Notes: generated from the sequence alone by a model not told the origin. A stretch of 64,000 nucleotides of DNA from Saccopteryx bilineata (GCF_036850765.1 NC_089493.1:168256140-168320139), one strand, 5' to 3'; positions 1 to 10,868 are shown, counted from the first letter of the stretch. Made by a program: numbers and translations.

Positions 1-362
1 GTAGTAAATTCTTCTGGTCTTTTCTAGACAGTTCATAGAAATGGAATCATATGCAAAATGTGGTCTTTTGTGTCTGGCTTCTTTGACTTAGTATAATTTT
101 GTTTTAGGTTCAGCCATGTTGTAGCATGTATCACTAGTTCATTCCTTTTTATTGCCAAGAAGTGTTCCATCATGTACTACATTTTGTTTTTCATTTGCCA
201 GGTCAGAGAGAGTCGGATCATGTTCAGTTTTTGGCAGTTGTGTATATTCTACTATGCACGTTCTATACGAGTGTTTGGGTGGATGCATGTTTTCCTTTCT
301 CTTAGGTAACTAGGAATGAAATTGCAGGGTCCTATGGTAGATTTGTGTTTAACCTGAGTAGA
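1..362 (-). repeat. Ancient L1M-type LINE fragment, antisense
   Basis: The shown strand reads as the reverse complement of an old L1 ORF2/3' region. The segments 'tctggcttctttgacttagt' and 'attgccaagaagtgttccat' occur in the expected order. It is heavily substituted and cut by the window edge. The hAT element starts 27 bp downstream. Confidence 0.6.
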
Positions 363-652
363 AAGGAACATAAAAGATGGGTTTACAGCAGGGGTCCCCA
401 AACTACGGGCCCGCAGGCCGCATGCGGCCCCCTGAGGCCATTTATCTGGCCCCCGCCGCACTTCTGGAAGGGGCACCTCTTTCATTGGTGGTCAGTGAGA
501 GGAGCATAGTTCCCATTGAAATACTGGTCAGTTTGTTGATTTAAATTTACTTGTTCTTTATTTTAAATATTGTATTCCCGTTTTGTTTTTTTTTTTACTT
601 TAAAATAAGATATGTGCAGTGTGCATAGGGATTTGTTCATAGTTTTTTTTTT

Positions 653-1056
653 GTTTGTTTGTTTGTTTTGTATTTTTCTGAAGCTGGAAACAGGGAGAGA
701 CAGTCAGACAGACTCCCACATGCGCCCGACCGGGATCCACCCGGCACGTCCACCAGGGGCGACGCTCTGCCCACCAGGGGGCGATGCTCTGCCCCTCCGG
801 GGCGTCGCTCTGCTGCGACCAGAGCCACTCTAGCGCCTGGGGCAGAGGCCAAGGAGCCATCCCCAGCGCCCGGGCCATCTTTGCTCCAATGGAGCCTTGG
901 CTGCGGGAGGGGAAGAGAGAGACAGAGAGGAAGGAGGAGGTGGGGGTGGAGAAGCAAATAGGCGCTTCTCCTATGTGCCCTGGCCGGGAATCAAACCCTG
1001 GTCCCCCGCACGCCAGGCCGACGCTCTACCGCTGAGCCAACGGGCCAGGGCCGTTT
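653..1056 (-). mobile_element. Young tRNA-derived SINE (type A, Rhin-like), antisense
   Basis: Read on the minus strand it begins GGCCCTGGCCCGTTGGCTCAG (A box), has the B box GGTTTGATTCCCGG, then a pyrimidine-rich middle, a GC-rich body and an A-rich tail (poly-T on the plus strand near 640-670). The flanks share 'atagtttttttttt', a likely duplication of hAT sequence. Insertion into the hAT element shows the SINE is younger. The short open frames across it are SINE sequence, not genes. Confidence 0.9.
750..784 (+). promoter_or_regulatory. CTCF-like core motifs inside SINE
   Basis: CCACCAGGGGGCGA lies at 771-784, and a one-base-shorter form, CCACCAGGGGCGA, at 750-762. The first matches the well-known vertebrate CTCF core (CCACCAGGGGGCGC) at all but the last base. 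The second has lost a G, which should weaken it. Binding is inference. Confidence 0.55.
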
Positions 1057-1168
1057 ATAGTTTTTTTTTTATAGTTTGGCCCTCCAACGGTCTGAGGGAC
1101 AGTGAACTGGCCCCCTGTGTAAAAAGTTTGGGGACCCCTGGTTTACATGAAGGCTTAAATGTGGGAAT

Positions 1169-1521
1169 GAGCCTGACCAGGTGGTGGTGCAGTGGATAGA
1201 GTGTCGGACTGGGATGCTGAGGACCCATGTTCAAAACCCCGAGTTTGCCTGCTTGAACATGGGCTCATCCAGCTTGAGTACAGGCTCACCAGCTTGAATG
1301 TGGGATCATAGACATGACACCGTGGTTGCTGGCTTGAGCTCAAAGATCGATGGCTTGAGCAAGGAGTCACTGGCTCAGTTGAAGCCCCCTGGTCAAGGAA
1401 CATATGAGAAGGCAATCAATGAGCAACTAAATTATTGCAACAATGAGTTGATGCTTCTCATCTCTCTCCTTTTCTGTCTGTCCTGTCTGTCCCTCTCTGA
1501 CTCTCTGGCTTAAAAAAAAAA
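1169..1521 (+). mobile_element. tRNA-derived SINE (type B), sense
   Basis: It starts GCCTGACCAGGTGGTGGTGC, has repeated 'ggcttgag' blocks in the body, and ends in TCTCTCTGACTCTC plus an A tail. It is flanked by GTGGGAAT at 1161-1168 and 1522-1529. It lies 28 bp from the hAT right end. Confidence 0.88.
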
Positions 1522-1606
1522 GTGGGAATATTTGGATTAGCCAGAAAAGCAGTGGTAACCTGGAGTAAAGTACCAGAATCCAGAAAGGTGAGCGGGACAG
1601 ATTTTA

Positions 1607-1958
1607 TTTTATTATTTTTTATTTTTTTATTAAGTGAAAGGCAGAGAGATAGACTCCCATATGTGCCCTGACCAGGATCCACCCTGCAAGCCCTCACTGG
1701 GCAATGCTTTGTTCATCTGGGGCCGCTACTTCATTGTTCGGCAACTAAACTATTTTAGCGCCAGAGGCGAGGCCATGGAATTCTCCTCAGTGCCCAGGGC
1801 CAACTTGCTGGAACCATTTGAACCATGGCTGCAGGAGGGGAAGAGGGAGAGGGAGGGGTGGAAAAACAGATGGTCGTTTCTCCTGTGTGCCCTGACTGGG
1901 AATTGAACCTGGACACACCGGGCTGACGTTCTACTGCTGAGCCAACTGACCAGGGTCT
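1607..1958 (-). mobile_element. Older type A SINE, antisense
   Basis: It is flanked by GGACAGATTTTA at 1595-1606 and 1959-1970, a perfect 12 bp duplication. The body is diverged from the young type A copies: 'ttttagcgccagaggcgagg' is present, but the GC-rich segment with the CTCF-like motif is absent. Confidence 0.85.
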
Positions 1959-1970
1959 GGACAGATTTTA

Positions 1971-2545
1971 AATTGGAAAGTTAAGAAGGGCAGCTGGAGT
2001 TAGAGATCCTGATGTCCGTGAAGGCTAATTCTGCTTCTCTTTTTGTATTTGGCAGTGTGGACAGAACACTTCTTTTTCTGTTGTTGTTTCTGGATACAAG
2101 TATTGGGTTATATTTTATACTCTTCCAGCACTGATAGTCCTTAACAGGAAAGGAATACTGCCTCCTCATAGAATATCAGTTCTTAAATGCAGAGCCCCAC
2201 AGGTTTTGCTGAGAAAAATATGGGCAATATAGTATAATGCGTTTTTCATAAACCTAAATTTATATCATGGAGAAGTGTCTCTGCAAGTGGATCTTTCTTA
2301 CTATTTTGGAATAGTCAAGACTTTTTTTTTTAATATTAAGTGATAATTGATATACTTTTTTAAATGGCTGTGCTTACTCAGCATAATAAGATATTGCAAC
2401 TGTGTGTGTGTGTGTCTTTGTATTTAGTTTAAGTTGGTTGTTGAAATTCTCAAATCTGGAAACCACTGCTCCAAAGAAGATTTCGGGAGAAAAGCTATTG
2501 ATGCCCGTGGTGACTCTTGTGTTTTGCCCACTTTCTTAGTTTCTT
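1971..2545. other. Unique AT-rich sequence
   Basis: No repeat or coding signal was recognised apart from a short (TG)n run near 2401-2414. No splice-bounded open frame was seen. Confidence 0.5.
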
Positions 2546-2921
2546 TTTAATTTTTATTTATTTATTTTTTTTTAATTTTTTTTTTATTTTTTTTACAGAG
2601 ACAGAGAGTGAGTCAGAGAGAGGGATAGACAGGGACAGACAGACAGGAACGGAGAGAGATGAGAAGCATCAATCATTAGTTTTTCATTGCGTGTTGCAAC
2701 ACCTTAGTTGTTCACTGATTGCTTTCTCATATGTGCCTTGACCGCGGGCCTTCAGCAGACCTAGTAACCCCTTGCTGGAGCCAGCGACCTTGGGTTCAAG
2801 CTGGTGGGCTTTTCCTCAAACCAGATAAGCCCACACTCAAGCTGGCAACCTCAGAGTCTCGAACCCGGGTCCTCTGCATCCCAGTCCGACTCTCTATCCA
2901 CTGCGCCACCACCTGGTCAGG
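2546..2921 (-). mobile_element. Type B SINE, antisense
   Basis: The head appears on the plus strand as 'ccaccacctggtcaggc' at the right end and the T-rich tail at the left. It is flanked by CTTAGTTTCTT at 2535-2545 and 2922-2932. Confidence 0.88.
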
Positions 2922-3196
2922 CTTAGTTTCTTATATAGTTGTGCAATGTGGGCAACTGGAGTGATGCCTGCATGAAACCAAAATAAAAGATTAGTGGAAC
3001 CAAGAAGGGACTATCCCAAGCATGTAGCCCCATTATTTAAGCACCTGACTCTGTGTAAATACAGGCAGTTGTTGGGCACATGCCATCTTTGGTTGCTTTG
3101 GTGTAGTGTAAGGAAGCCCGAAAACCAAGTGCAGGTTGGGTTTCTTATGCAGGTTTGGGGTACACCGATAATTGATTCTGTTCAGGGTAAGTGCCT

Positions 3197-3474
3197 TTTT
3201 TTTTTTAAAGCGAGAGTAGGGGAGATAGACAGACTCCCACATGCACCGTGACTGGAATCTACTTGGCAACCCCCATCTGGAGCCAATGCTCAAATCAGCC
3301 GAGCTATCCTCAGCGTTCAGGCTGATGCTTGGACCAACTGAGCCACTGGCTGTGAGAGGGGGAGAGAGTGAGTAGAGGAGAGGGAGGGGAGGAGAAGCAG
3401 ATGGTCACTTCCCATGTGTGCAGGATGTTGCAGGCCAGGCAGAAGCTCTATCAGCTGAGCCAACCACTCAGGGC
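3197..3474 (-). mobile_element. Diverged type A SINE, antisense
   Basis: The tail is the T run near 3199-3208 and the head is 'gagccaaccactcagggcc' at the right. The middle is rearranged: the purine-rich 'gagagggggagagagtga' follows a tRNA-like segment, so internal shuffling or two overlapping copies is possible. The target duplication is unclear (T-rich flanks). Confidence 0.7.
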
Positions 3475-3689
3475 CTTTTTTCTTTTTTTCCTTTGATCTT
3501 CTGCGGAGGCTGCAGGCTCTGCAGAAACAGTATTGCGATGAGATCTGAGGGCGGAACAGCAGCCCTGGTCCTAAGGGTGGAGGGAACCCTCATACTTCTC
3601 TGGAGTGCCTCTCTCTAGCTTGAGGCTAGGGAGTGGAATTTTTCAGTAACATGATCCTGAAGTACACCATTTTTGCAATGAATAATAAC

Positions 3690-3935
3690 AATAGTGATAA
3701 TGCTATGTGTGAAATTCATTAAGAGTGAGATGCATTGAGCTGAACACTGTGCTAAGTGCTTTCAGGCATGATGTAATTTGACCCTAGCAACAATTATGTT
3801 AGAGAGGTATGGTTCATTGATGTTGATGTGAAGCAACTTAGGGTCAGGAATGTTTAATAACTTGTTCGCTTAACTTGCCACTGGCTGAGAGTCAGAGTCA
3901 CAAAGCTTGTAAGGGACGGGGCCAGGATTTAAACC
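3690..3935 (-). repeat. MIR SINE, antisense
   Basis: Signature order: 'gaacactgtgctaagtgctt', a central 'gtgaagcaacttagggtcag', then 'gggccaggatttaaaccca', i.e. the reverse complement of the MIR tRNA head. Strongly diverged. Confidence 0.75.
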
Positions 3936-5440
3936 CAACATTGTTCTCTTAAAAACCCAAGCCTCTCACTTCAGCAGTTTCTGCCGTGGCTCTCATCCGC
4001 AGAGGCCCAGCACTTTGGTCCAGGTTTATTGCAGAGGTCTTGTGTGTGAGAGGGGAGCTGGGGATGGATCCTTGGGCTGTGCTCAGCAAGGCCTCTCTGA
4101 AGAAGCCAGGCAGCGCTGGTGTGTCGAACACTTTATTTGTGGCCCCTCTGTCTACAGACAGCTCTATTGATTCAGCCTTGGGAAGTGTTTGACCTGGCTG
4201 CCCTTCTCACCCTTTTTGTTGATACATCCCCAGAATGTTCAAGTTCACACCCAGATTGAAACCCTGGCTCTGGGGCTGAAGACAGGGTGGGAGCACCAGC
4301 CAGGACCGAGGGTTCTACTGGGTCATGTGAAGCTGGCTTCCCCTTGGTTTGCCTTGGGAACTGAGGGCTTATTATCTGTTATCTTCATGCAGTTCTCACA
4401 GGCCATACTTCAAATGCTTTGCCATTTCCTGGTTTGGAGGGTGGATGGAAAATAAGAATGTTGTATTTTAGGAGAATGTTGGACTAAACAACAATTGATT
4501 CTCTCTTTCGCTTGTTAAATCTAGCCATAGTTAGAGGTGATAAAATCCCATTCATCTAACTAGTATCAGATTTTGCTCGGTGGTACTTAATTGTCCCCCC
4601 ACCCTTCCATGCAATTTAACACATACCTTAGTTTTTAGCCTCAGCAACCTGTGAGATATGACTGATGTTACTGACTTTTGGTAAAATGGAGTCACCAAAG
4701 CATGAAGAGGTTGAGTTGTGCAAGATCTGGCTAGACTGGATCTAGAAATCAGGCCCCACTTAGCTGGTGGTTGAGCTGCTTAGGGCTTGGTCCATCTGTT
4801 TGGGACCAGAGTTGAGCTCCACTTTGGACCAACCAGCCCCACAAGGAAAAAAAAGCTCTTCTGTCATTACAGATGGTAGTCAGGCCCCTATCAGCTGCTG
4901 TAAAAGTTTCTGCCACTGGAGGAGAGACGCAGAACAGCTTTTTCTTACCATGGGTGAACTCAGAACATATGTTTTATCCATATATGGCACATTTCTTATT
5001 AAGCTTGTGGTTTTTACTTGTCTAATTCTCTGGCACCTCGCCCGTCAGTTAGTTGCCCTTTTATAAGTGCCTGTTGCATGGCTGGGTATTCTGATTTTAA
5101 ATCATGAGTTTAGACTTTTATCTCAGATTTACAGCTTGCTTTTCAAAGGACTTAGCTGAATGCAGTTGCGTGGAGTGGCAGTGTTAAATTCTGTAATGTA
5201 GAATTTAAAATGGAACTCCGTAAATATGTGCTTTCAGTACCTATTTTGAATGGTCTTATTTGTGTCTTATCAATCTGTATTAGACATCTTTATTCCTCAA
5301 GTAATCTATGTTCATGTAGAGTGATTAGAAAATACAGATAAGCAAAGAAAAATGGCAAAAGAAAAGAAAAAATAGACATATATACTCTAAGTAAGAGTTC
5401 CTGGAAGCCAGGATGTGAAGGACTTTGAACTTGTCAGACA
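3936..5440. other. Mostly unique sequence
   Basis: Short open frames exist on both strands but lack codon-like continuity or splice signals. A weak antisense MIR trace lies at about 4636-4756 ('aaaatggagtcaccaaagca' and 'tctagaaatcagg'). The segment near 5290-5380 is A-rich and may be an old repeat. Confidence 0.45.
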
Positions 5441-5454
5441 GGGGGGGGGGGGGG
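5441..5454. repeat. Poly-G homopolymer (14 bp)
   Basis: An uninterrupted run of 14 G follows 'gtcagaca'. Such runs are length-unstable and prone to sequencing error. Confidence 0.9.
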
Positions 5455-5779
5455 TGTCTAATCAGTCAGTGCAAGTCATTATCATTCCCTAAATGGCTCT
5501 TCTCTTCCTTGTTTTAGATGCTAAAGATAAGATACAAGCTGGGGTTTCTGAGCATGTTCTGGAGAAAATCAAGGTAGCTTTTGGTTTGTTGCATTCTGCT
5601 ATGAGCCTAGATGGCTCAGGTGTCAAAAGTCCTGCTGTTAATGTAACACCTGCTAGGGGTGGCTGTGAAAAGGGAAAATTAGCTCTTTGGGGTTTCCTAT
5701 TTATACAGTTGCTAGTTCTCAAGCAAAAAGAAAAAAGTTTTAGTTATACTTCCTTTTCACTTAATCCTCTCAACCCTGC

Positions 5780-5897
5780 AGGACCTATCCATCCACCCAC
5801 CCACTCATTCATTCATTCACTCACTCATTCATCCATCCATTCATTCACTCACTCATTCACTCATTCATCCACTCATCAACTCATTCATCCATTCATT
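5780..5897. repeat. (ATTC/ATCC/ACTC)n tetranucleotide microsatellite
   Basis: About 118 bp of interrupted 4-bp units (cattcattcactcactcatt...). It abuts the L2 3' end that follows, whose consensus tail is TGAA-type, so the array reads as an expanded L2 tail on the minus strand. Confidence 0.9.
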
Positions 5898-6010
5898 TAA
5901 TACCTGTTTACCGTGTACCTACTGAGCACCAGACATTGTTTGCATTTGGCTCTTGGAATACAAATGAATAAGACAAGTCCCTGCTTTAATAGTTTATGTT
6001 GGATTGGTAC
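5898..6010 (-). repeat. L2 LINE 3' end, antisense
   Basis: 'gtgtacctactgagcaccag' followed by 'gaatacaaatgaataagaca' and 'agtccctgctttaatag' is the classic reverse complement of the L2 3' UTR. Confidence 0.75.
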
Positions 6011-7505
6011 AGGTTGTGGGACCATAGCTTCCCTTTCAGCTTTTCCTTCTGTAGCTATGTGTGTGTTCTTCTCTCCCCTAGAACTGACCACAACCCTAGG
6101 TTCTGTCCTGGAGCTCAGCACACCCTCAGACCCACAGCCTACCTGAAATTTGATCACCACCAATGGGGAAGGTGAGGAGGAGAAGGCAGCATTTGGCTGG
6201 CTGAATTTTTCTCAAAATGGGACTTTACTTTTGTCTGGGAGGAGTAGGGGAGCAGATCACAGAGGGAGGGGTTCCTGGCTTTATCAGAGAGAGAAGGCCT
6301 TATTGTGTGTTGTTGTTGGAACAGGTCCCAGAGACCTCAGTACAATTCTTTGGACAGGGCTGAGCTAAGCTACCATGCCATAAAATAATAGCCGAAAGAA
6401 TCAGTGTGGAATTTAGGATAGTATCAAAGGGAGCTCTGTGTTACAGCTCTCTCCAGGCAGAGGGCAGGACTTAGCCCCAGGTCAAGCCCTGTTGTTAACT
6501 TCATAATATCTTCATGAACATGCCTTTTGTGTCAGTGTGTTTGCTCTCTCTCTCTGTCATTCTGACTCTCAGTCTTTGTTTCTTTCGATCTCTGTCCATC
6601 TATTGGTCTGTCTCTCTTGGGCATAGTCATCTATAAAGAGATTTTGATGGAAAAATTGAAAACATTCTCTACATTCTCTTATTTTTAAGCTATGGCATAT
6701 CTGGGTGGATGGGTGAATTGCAGGAATGGGGACATATGACACAGAGAACTTAGAAAGTTCCAGGAAACCATATTTCCCAAACTTCAGTCACTCACATGCT
6801 TCTATATTGATTTTCTGTCACATTGATATAACACCTATTCTATTGTTTACCTGATATTTTTCTTTAAATGGACGTGCTTGTCCTTTTTGAAAGAACGATC
6901 TTTGTTTTAAGAGTATTTTATAACTTGGCTATCAGTAATACACCAGTATAATTTTCCTTGAATCAGTTTAACCATAGAAATCAATCAATCAACTCTAATG
7001 TTTATTTATGTGCCACCAAAAAAGATTTTGCACGCCGCAAATTGGTGTGCTTACCATACTTTGGGAAGTTCTTTGTAGATTCCTGGAGATTCAGATAAAT
7101 TAATCTTCAGGAATTTTTCTTACATATCCCCCTCCAACACTAAAGTGAGTTACTGGGTACAACACAAGCTGTTGTATGTGAGGTCTCAGGGAGTGTCCCA
7201 GGTATAAGGGAAGGGAGCATTCTGTGCTGCCCTGTTTTCCAATCACTTGTGGGCACTGGCCCCTCGAATAACTGCTTTGTACTCGGGGTGCAGAGTAACA
7301 TTGCCAGTGCTGTGGAGCAGAAGGCTCAGACACTGTGAAATGTGCTGTGGACCACGCTGTCTACGCACCCAGAGTTGTCTTCTCCTATCGCTTTAGCAAC
7401 TGTTTTCCACCCTATATCACAGAGCAGAAGCTGAGAGGGTGGGATCTGGAGGCAAACAGCATAGGTTCAGGTTTGGGGCCTGTTCCTTTTTTGACATTGA
7501 CAAGT
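6011..7505. other. Unique intergenic or intronic sequence
   Basis: No confident repeat or exon was found. A CT-rich patch lies at 6545-6620, and AT-rich DNA near 6780-7030. Open frames here (e.g. 7100-7333 minus) show no recognisable domain. Confidence 0.45.
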
Positions 7506-7518
7506 AGCTCTTTCTTCT

Positions 7519-7821
7519 TCTTTTTTGTGCCCATGTGTGTGAAAGAGAGAGAGACAGGAAGGGAGAGAAATGAGAAGCACTTTAGTTGTTCATTGATTGC
7601 TTTCTCATACGTGCCTTGATGGTGGGGCGTGGGGGCTCCAGCTGAGCCAGTGACCCCTTGTTCAAGCCAGCAACCATGGAATCATGCCGATGATCCCATG
7701 CTCAAGCCAGTGACCCTGTGCTCAAGCTGGTGAGGCTGTGCTCAAGCTGGCAACCTCAGGGTTTTGAACCTGAGACCTCAGCATCCCAGGTTGACTATCC
7801 ACTCTGCTACCACCTGTCAGG
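7519..7821 (-). mobile_element. Type B SINE, antisense
   Basis: The head 'ctaccacctgtcaggc' is at the right. Internal 'gctcaagccagtgaccctgt' blocks are repeated. Flanks share CTCTTTCTT (about 7508-7516 and 7823-7831). It forms an inverted pair with the sense type B copy at 8096. Confidence 0.82.
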
Positions 7822-7954
7822 CTCTCTTTCTTTATTTATTCAATAAGTAAACATTGTGAGCCTACTATGTGCCAGCCAATGCTGTGTGCTCTAGGGAAAT
7901 ACTAACCAACAAAATGGAAAAAAGAAACATACTTTCACTGAGTTCCTATTCTTC

Positions 7955-8095
7955 TGGCCTTATTTTAAGCTGTTAAGCTGGAGTAATAATAATAGCTCTA
8001 CCTCACATGGTTATTGTGAGGTTTTGGTGAGCTGGCATACATGGAGTCCTTAGCACAGTGCCTGGCTCAGTGGTTGCTTACTAAATGCCTGTTTA
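7955..8095 (+). repeat. MIR 3' portion, sense
   Basis: 'taataataatagctctacct', 'cacatggttattgtgaggtt' and 'agcacagtgcctggctcag' match the MIR core and 3' end in order. Confidence 0.7.
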
Positions 8096-8406
8096 GACTG
8101 ACCGGTGGTGATGCAGTGGTTAGAGTGTCAACCTGGAATGCCGAGGTTGCTGGTTTGAAACCCAAGTTTGCCAGCTTGAGCTTGGAGCTGTCAATATGTT
8201 CCCAAGGTTCCCGACTTGAGCAAGAGTTCACTGGCTTGGCTTGAGCTCAAAATCGCCAGTTTGATCCCTGGTCAAGGCACATTCAAGAAGCAATCAATGC
8301 ATAATTAAGTGGAGCAAAGAGTTGGATGCTTTTCTCTCTCTCTTTCCTTCCCTCTCTCCCTTTCTGTATCTCTCTCTCTCTCTCTCTCTCAAAAAAAAAA
8401 AAAAAA
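8096..8406 (+). mobile_element. Type B SINE, sense
   Basis: It begins GACTGACCGGTGGTGATGCA and ends in a (TC)n tract (8374-8390) followed by 16 A. Flanks TGCCTGTTTA and TGCTGTTTA suggest a slightly mutated target duplication. Confidence 0.82.
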
Positions 8407-9187
8407 TGCTGTTTATGATACTTAGGTGCCCAGCATTATACCACGCTTTGAGCTCACTCTCTTCCTTCTTTAGCCTCAGCAGCGCCCAACCAAAATATTC
8501 TCCCTTTACCTCTTAGCCTATAACTCATTCTTGAGGTCCCACGACCTATAGAAAACTTGCATGGCTTGGAGTCTCCTCCTGTAATCATAGGACTCTAAAA
8601 ACTCCTGGTCACCTGCTGAAATAAGCTTACTCATCACCTTGCTACGTGATGAGTTGACATTCTCATTCTCTGGATGACGTTTTACGGAAGGGATCCTTTG
8701 TCCTTTTGTTAACTGAGAAAGGCTCCCCTCTCTTCTGTTCCCCCACCCCATGCCTCCTCCTCTCTTCCTGTAGTCTGAGGATTGTTTGGACAGAAATCTG
8801 GGCCTTCAGTGTGCTGAAAAGATCTGTTTAACAGTTCTTTATTACTGCTACAGGAAAAGCTTAGCTGGTCTACAACAGTATTGGTGTTGGGCCTTGGCAC
8901 CTGTCTTTGGATAGGTTGGACTGAATTTTAATTTTACTCATTTCTAAAAAGAAAACTTCCACTTATCAATTGTATAATTAACAACACAAACATAAGATTT
9001 TGTTCTTGGTCTGTAGTCCCTGAAAGGCAAAAGTCTTCATTGACTTGAGTACTCAGTGGCTTGTCTAATTGTGACTTTTGTGCCCAGTGGCATACAGTGT
9101 AGGCTGACTGGATACCAGCCTGCCTGTTCCCTGTAGAGTGGCAGGACAGTTACTTAGAGTTTGGAGCAGTTTGAACAGCATGCATTT
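8407..9187. other. Unique sequence
   Basis: No repeat or exon recognised. Two overlapping minus-strand open frames (8518-8751, 8709-8900) lack domain features. Confidence 0.45.
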
Positions 9188-9249
9188 CAGTTTGCTAGAG
9201 CTGCCATAACAAAGTACCACAGACTGAATAGCTTAAACAACACAAATTT

Positions 9250-9519
9250 CTTCTTTCTTTTCCTCTCTCTTTCTCTCTTTTCCCTCCCTCCCTCCCTCCC
9301 TCCCTCCCTCCCTCCCTCCCTCCCTCCCTCCTTCCTTCCTTCCTTCCTTCCTTCCCTCCTTTCTTGATGTTTGTTTATTGATTTTAGAGAGAGAGGAAGG
9401 GGGAGAGAGAGAGACAGGAACATCAATCTGCTCCTGTATGTGCCCTGAACAGGGATCGAACTAGCAGCCTCTGTGCTTTGGGATGATGTTCCAACCAACT
9501 GAGCCATCCGGCCAGTACT
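9250..9519 (-). mobile_element. VES-type SINE with expanded pyrimidine tail, antisense
   Basis: On the minus strand the head reads TGGCCGGATGGCTCAGTTGG, the B box is GTTCGATCCCTG and the 3' part is 'gagagacaggaacatcaatc' in reverse. It is flanked by ACAAATTT at 9242-9249 and 9520-9527. The left end carries a (CCCT)n/(CCTT)n expansion beyond the usual SINE tail. Confidence 0.85.
9286..9360. repeat. (CCCT)n-(CCTT)n microsatellite
   Basis: A continuous pyrimidine run with about 11 CCTC units, then about 6 CCTT units. It lies at the 3' (tail) side of the VES SINE, so it probably grew from the SINE tail. Confidence 0.9.
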
Positions 9520-9834
9520 ACAAATTTATTTTCTTACAATTTTAGCACCTAGATGTCTGAGATCAAAAGATTGACAATTTGGTTTTTTCTGAGGCCTCTC
9601 TCCTTGGCTTATAGATGGCTGTATTCTTGTATCTTCACATGGTCTTCCAATCTGAATTCTAATCTCTTCTTATAAGGACACCAGTGATACTGGATTAGGG
9701 CTCACCAATTTGACCTCTTTTTACCTTAATTACCTCTTTAAAGGCTCCCTCTCCAAATATAGTAACATTCTCAGATACCGGGGGTTGGGACTTCAGTATA
9801 CACATTTTAGGGGGACACCGGTCATCTCATAACA

Positions 9835-10608
9835 GTGTGGGTCAGGAATGTAGTTGCAAAATGCACTTAAATTATGGGTTTTTGAGGATAGTAGGGGTTC
9901 TATAAGGCAAATCAGCTTCAGGCTTGGGCATTGACTCCATGGTGGCTGCCATTACTAGTTTAACGAGTTCTTGGTGGTGACCTAGACTGGATGGCTGATC
10001 CTCAGGAGGGTCAGCCAGGCCTTAAGTAGGTGCACAGTTTCATTCGCAACAGGTATGTAAGCTTTGATCATTTACCCTCTGTTCTGCCTACTTCCAGACA
10101 GGATTTGTGACAGATGGGTAGAGATAGTTTGGGGAAGGATTTGTTGACAGGGAAAGTGTGATAATGTCCTTCAGACAAGACACAGAACTTTGCTGAGAGT
10201 TGGGAAAACCATGGCTTGAGTTTTCCAGTAATCCGAAACCGCCCTCTTCTTCCTGTTAGATGTTCTGTAAACAGCGACTGCCTAGAAGAAGGGTTTGGAG
10301 TCTGTTGACTTTGGCTGAGATGTAGCTTGAGAAGATTCATCAGTTTCCAATTCCTGTTCTCTCAGGATATTAAATATTGCAACCAACTGGAAAACTTTTC
10401 TTTATTAAAATTGGAGGAAGAGTTGGGTGTTTTGAGGGAGACCTGGGACAGGAAGGGATCTGACACCAGAGGCTTCATTGCATTCCTTCAGAGATTATTT
10501 TTATCTCTTTTGCATTGTCAGTGTTTAGCAGCTTCGGCATTGCAACAAGGGGAGGTAAGAAATAAATACGCTTCCAGAAGTGCTGACAGTATAGCTAGTT
10601 TGTGAGGC
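9835..10608. other. Unique sequence
   Basis: No recognised repeat or exon. The open frames 10068-10340 (-) and 10327-10605 (+) overlap on opposite strands and have no family features. Confidence 0.45.
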
Positions 10609-10868
10609 AAAGTCTGTGGTGGTTACACAGGCTCTGGAGTCCCATTGACCTAGTTCAGATCCTGGTTCAGATCCTGGCCCTACTGTTCCATCACCTTTGT
10701 GACATTGGGCCAATTATTAATCTCCCAACTTAAGTTGACTTACCTGTAAAGTGGGAATGGTATTTGTTATTTGTACCCGCCTCATGTTGTAAAGATAAAA
10801 TGAGATAATACATGTCACACCCTTAGTTAATGCTCAACAGTTATTAGCCTCTGCTCTTATTATCAGTG
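10609..10868 (+). repeat. MIR SINE, near full length, sense
   Basis: 'ggctctggagtcccattgac', 'gtgacattgggccaattatt', 'cctgtaaagtgggaatggta' and 'aaaatgagataatacatg' occur in consensus order. Confidence 0.85.

Larger units (their letters stand above)
389..1140. mobile_element. Non-autonomous hAT transposon split by a SINE
   Basis: The left end is CAGGGGTCCCCAAACTACGG and the right end is AAAGTTTGGGGACCCCTG, which together form imperfect terminal inverted repeats. The flanks are GTTTACAG and GTTTACAT, an 8 bp target-site duplication with one mismatch, as expected for hAT transposases. No transposase coding is present. Without the SINE at about 653-1056 it matches the uninterrupted copy at 43382-43713 almost base for base, with a few CpG-type changes and small indels. 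Mobilisation would have needed a transposase in trans. Confidence 0.92.
9188..9834 (-). repeat. MaLR (MLT1-type) LTR, antisense, split by a VES SINE
   Basis: 'agctgccataacaaagtacc' and 'cttaaacaacacaaatttc' at the left continue after the SINE with 'ttttcttacaattttagcac', 'cttataaggacaccagtgat' and 'tctcataaca' at the right, the order of an MLT1 LTR read backwards. This is an ancient non-coding relic. The SINE occupies 9250-9519. Confidence 0.8.
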
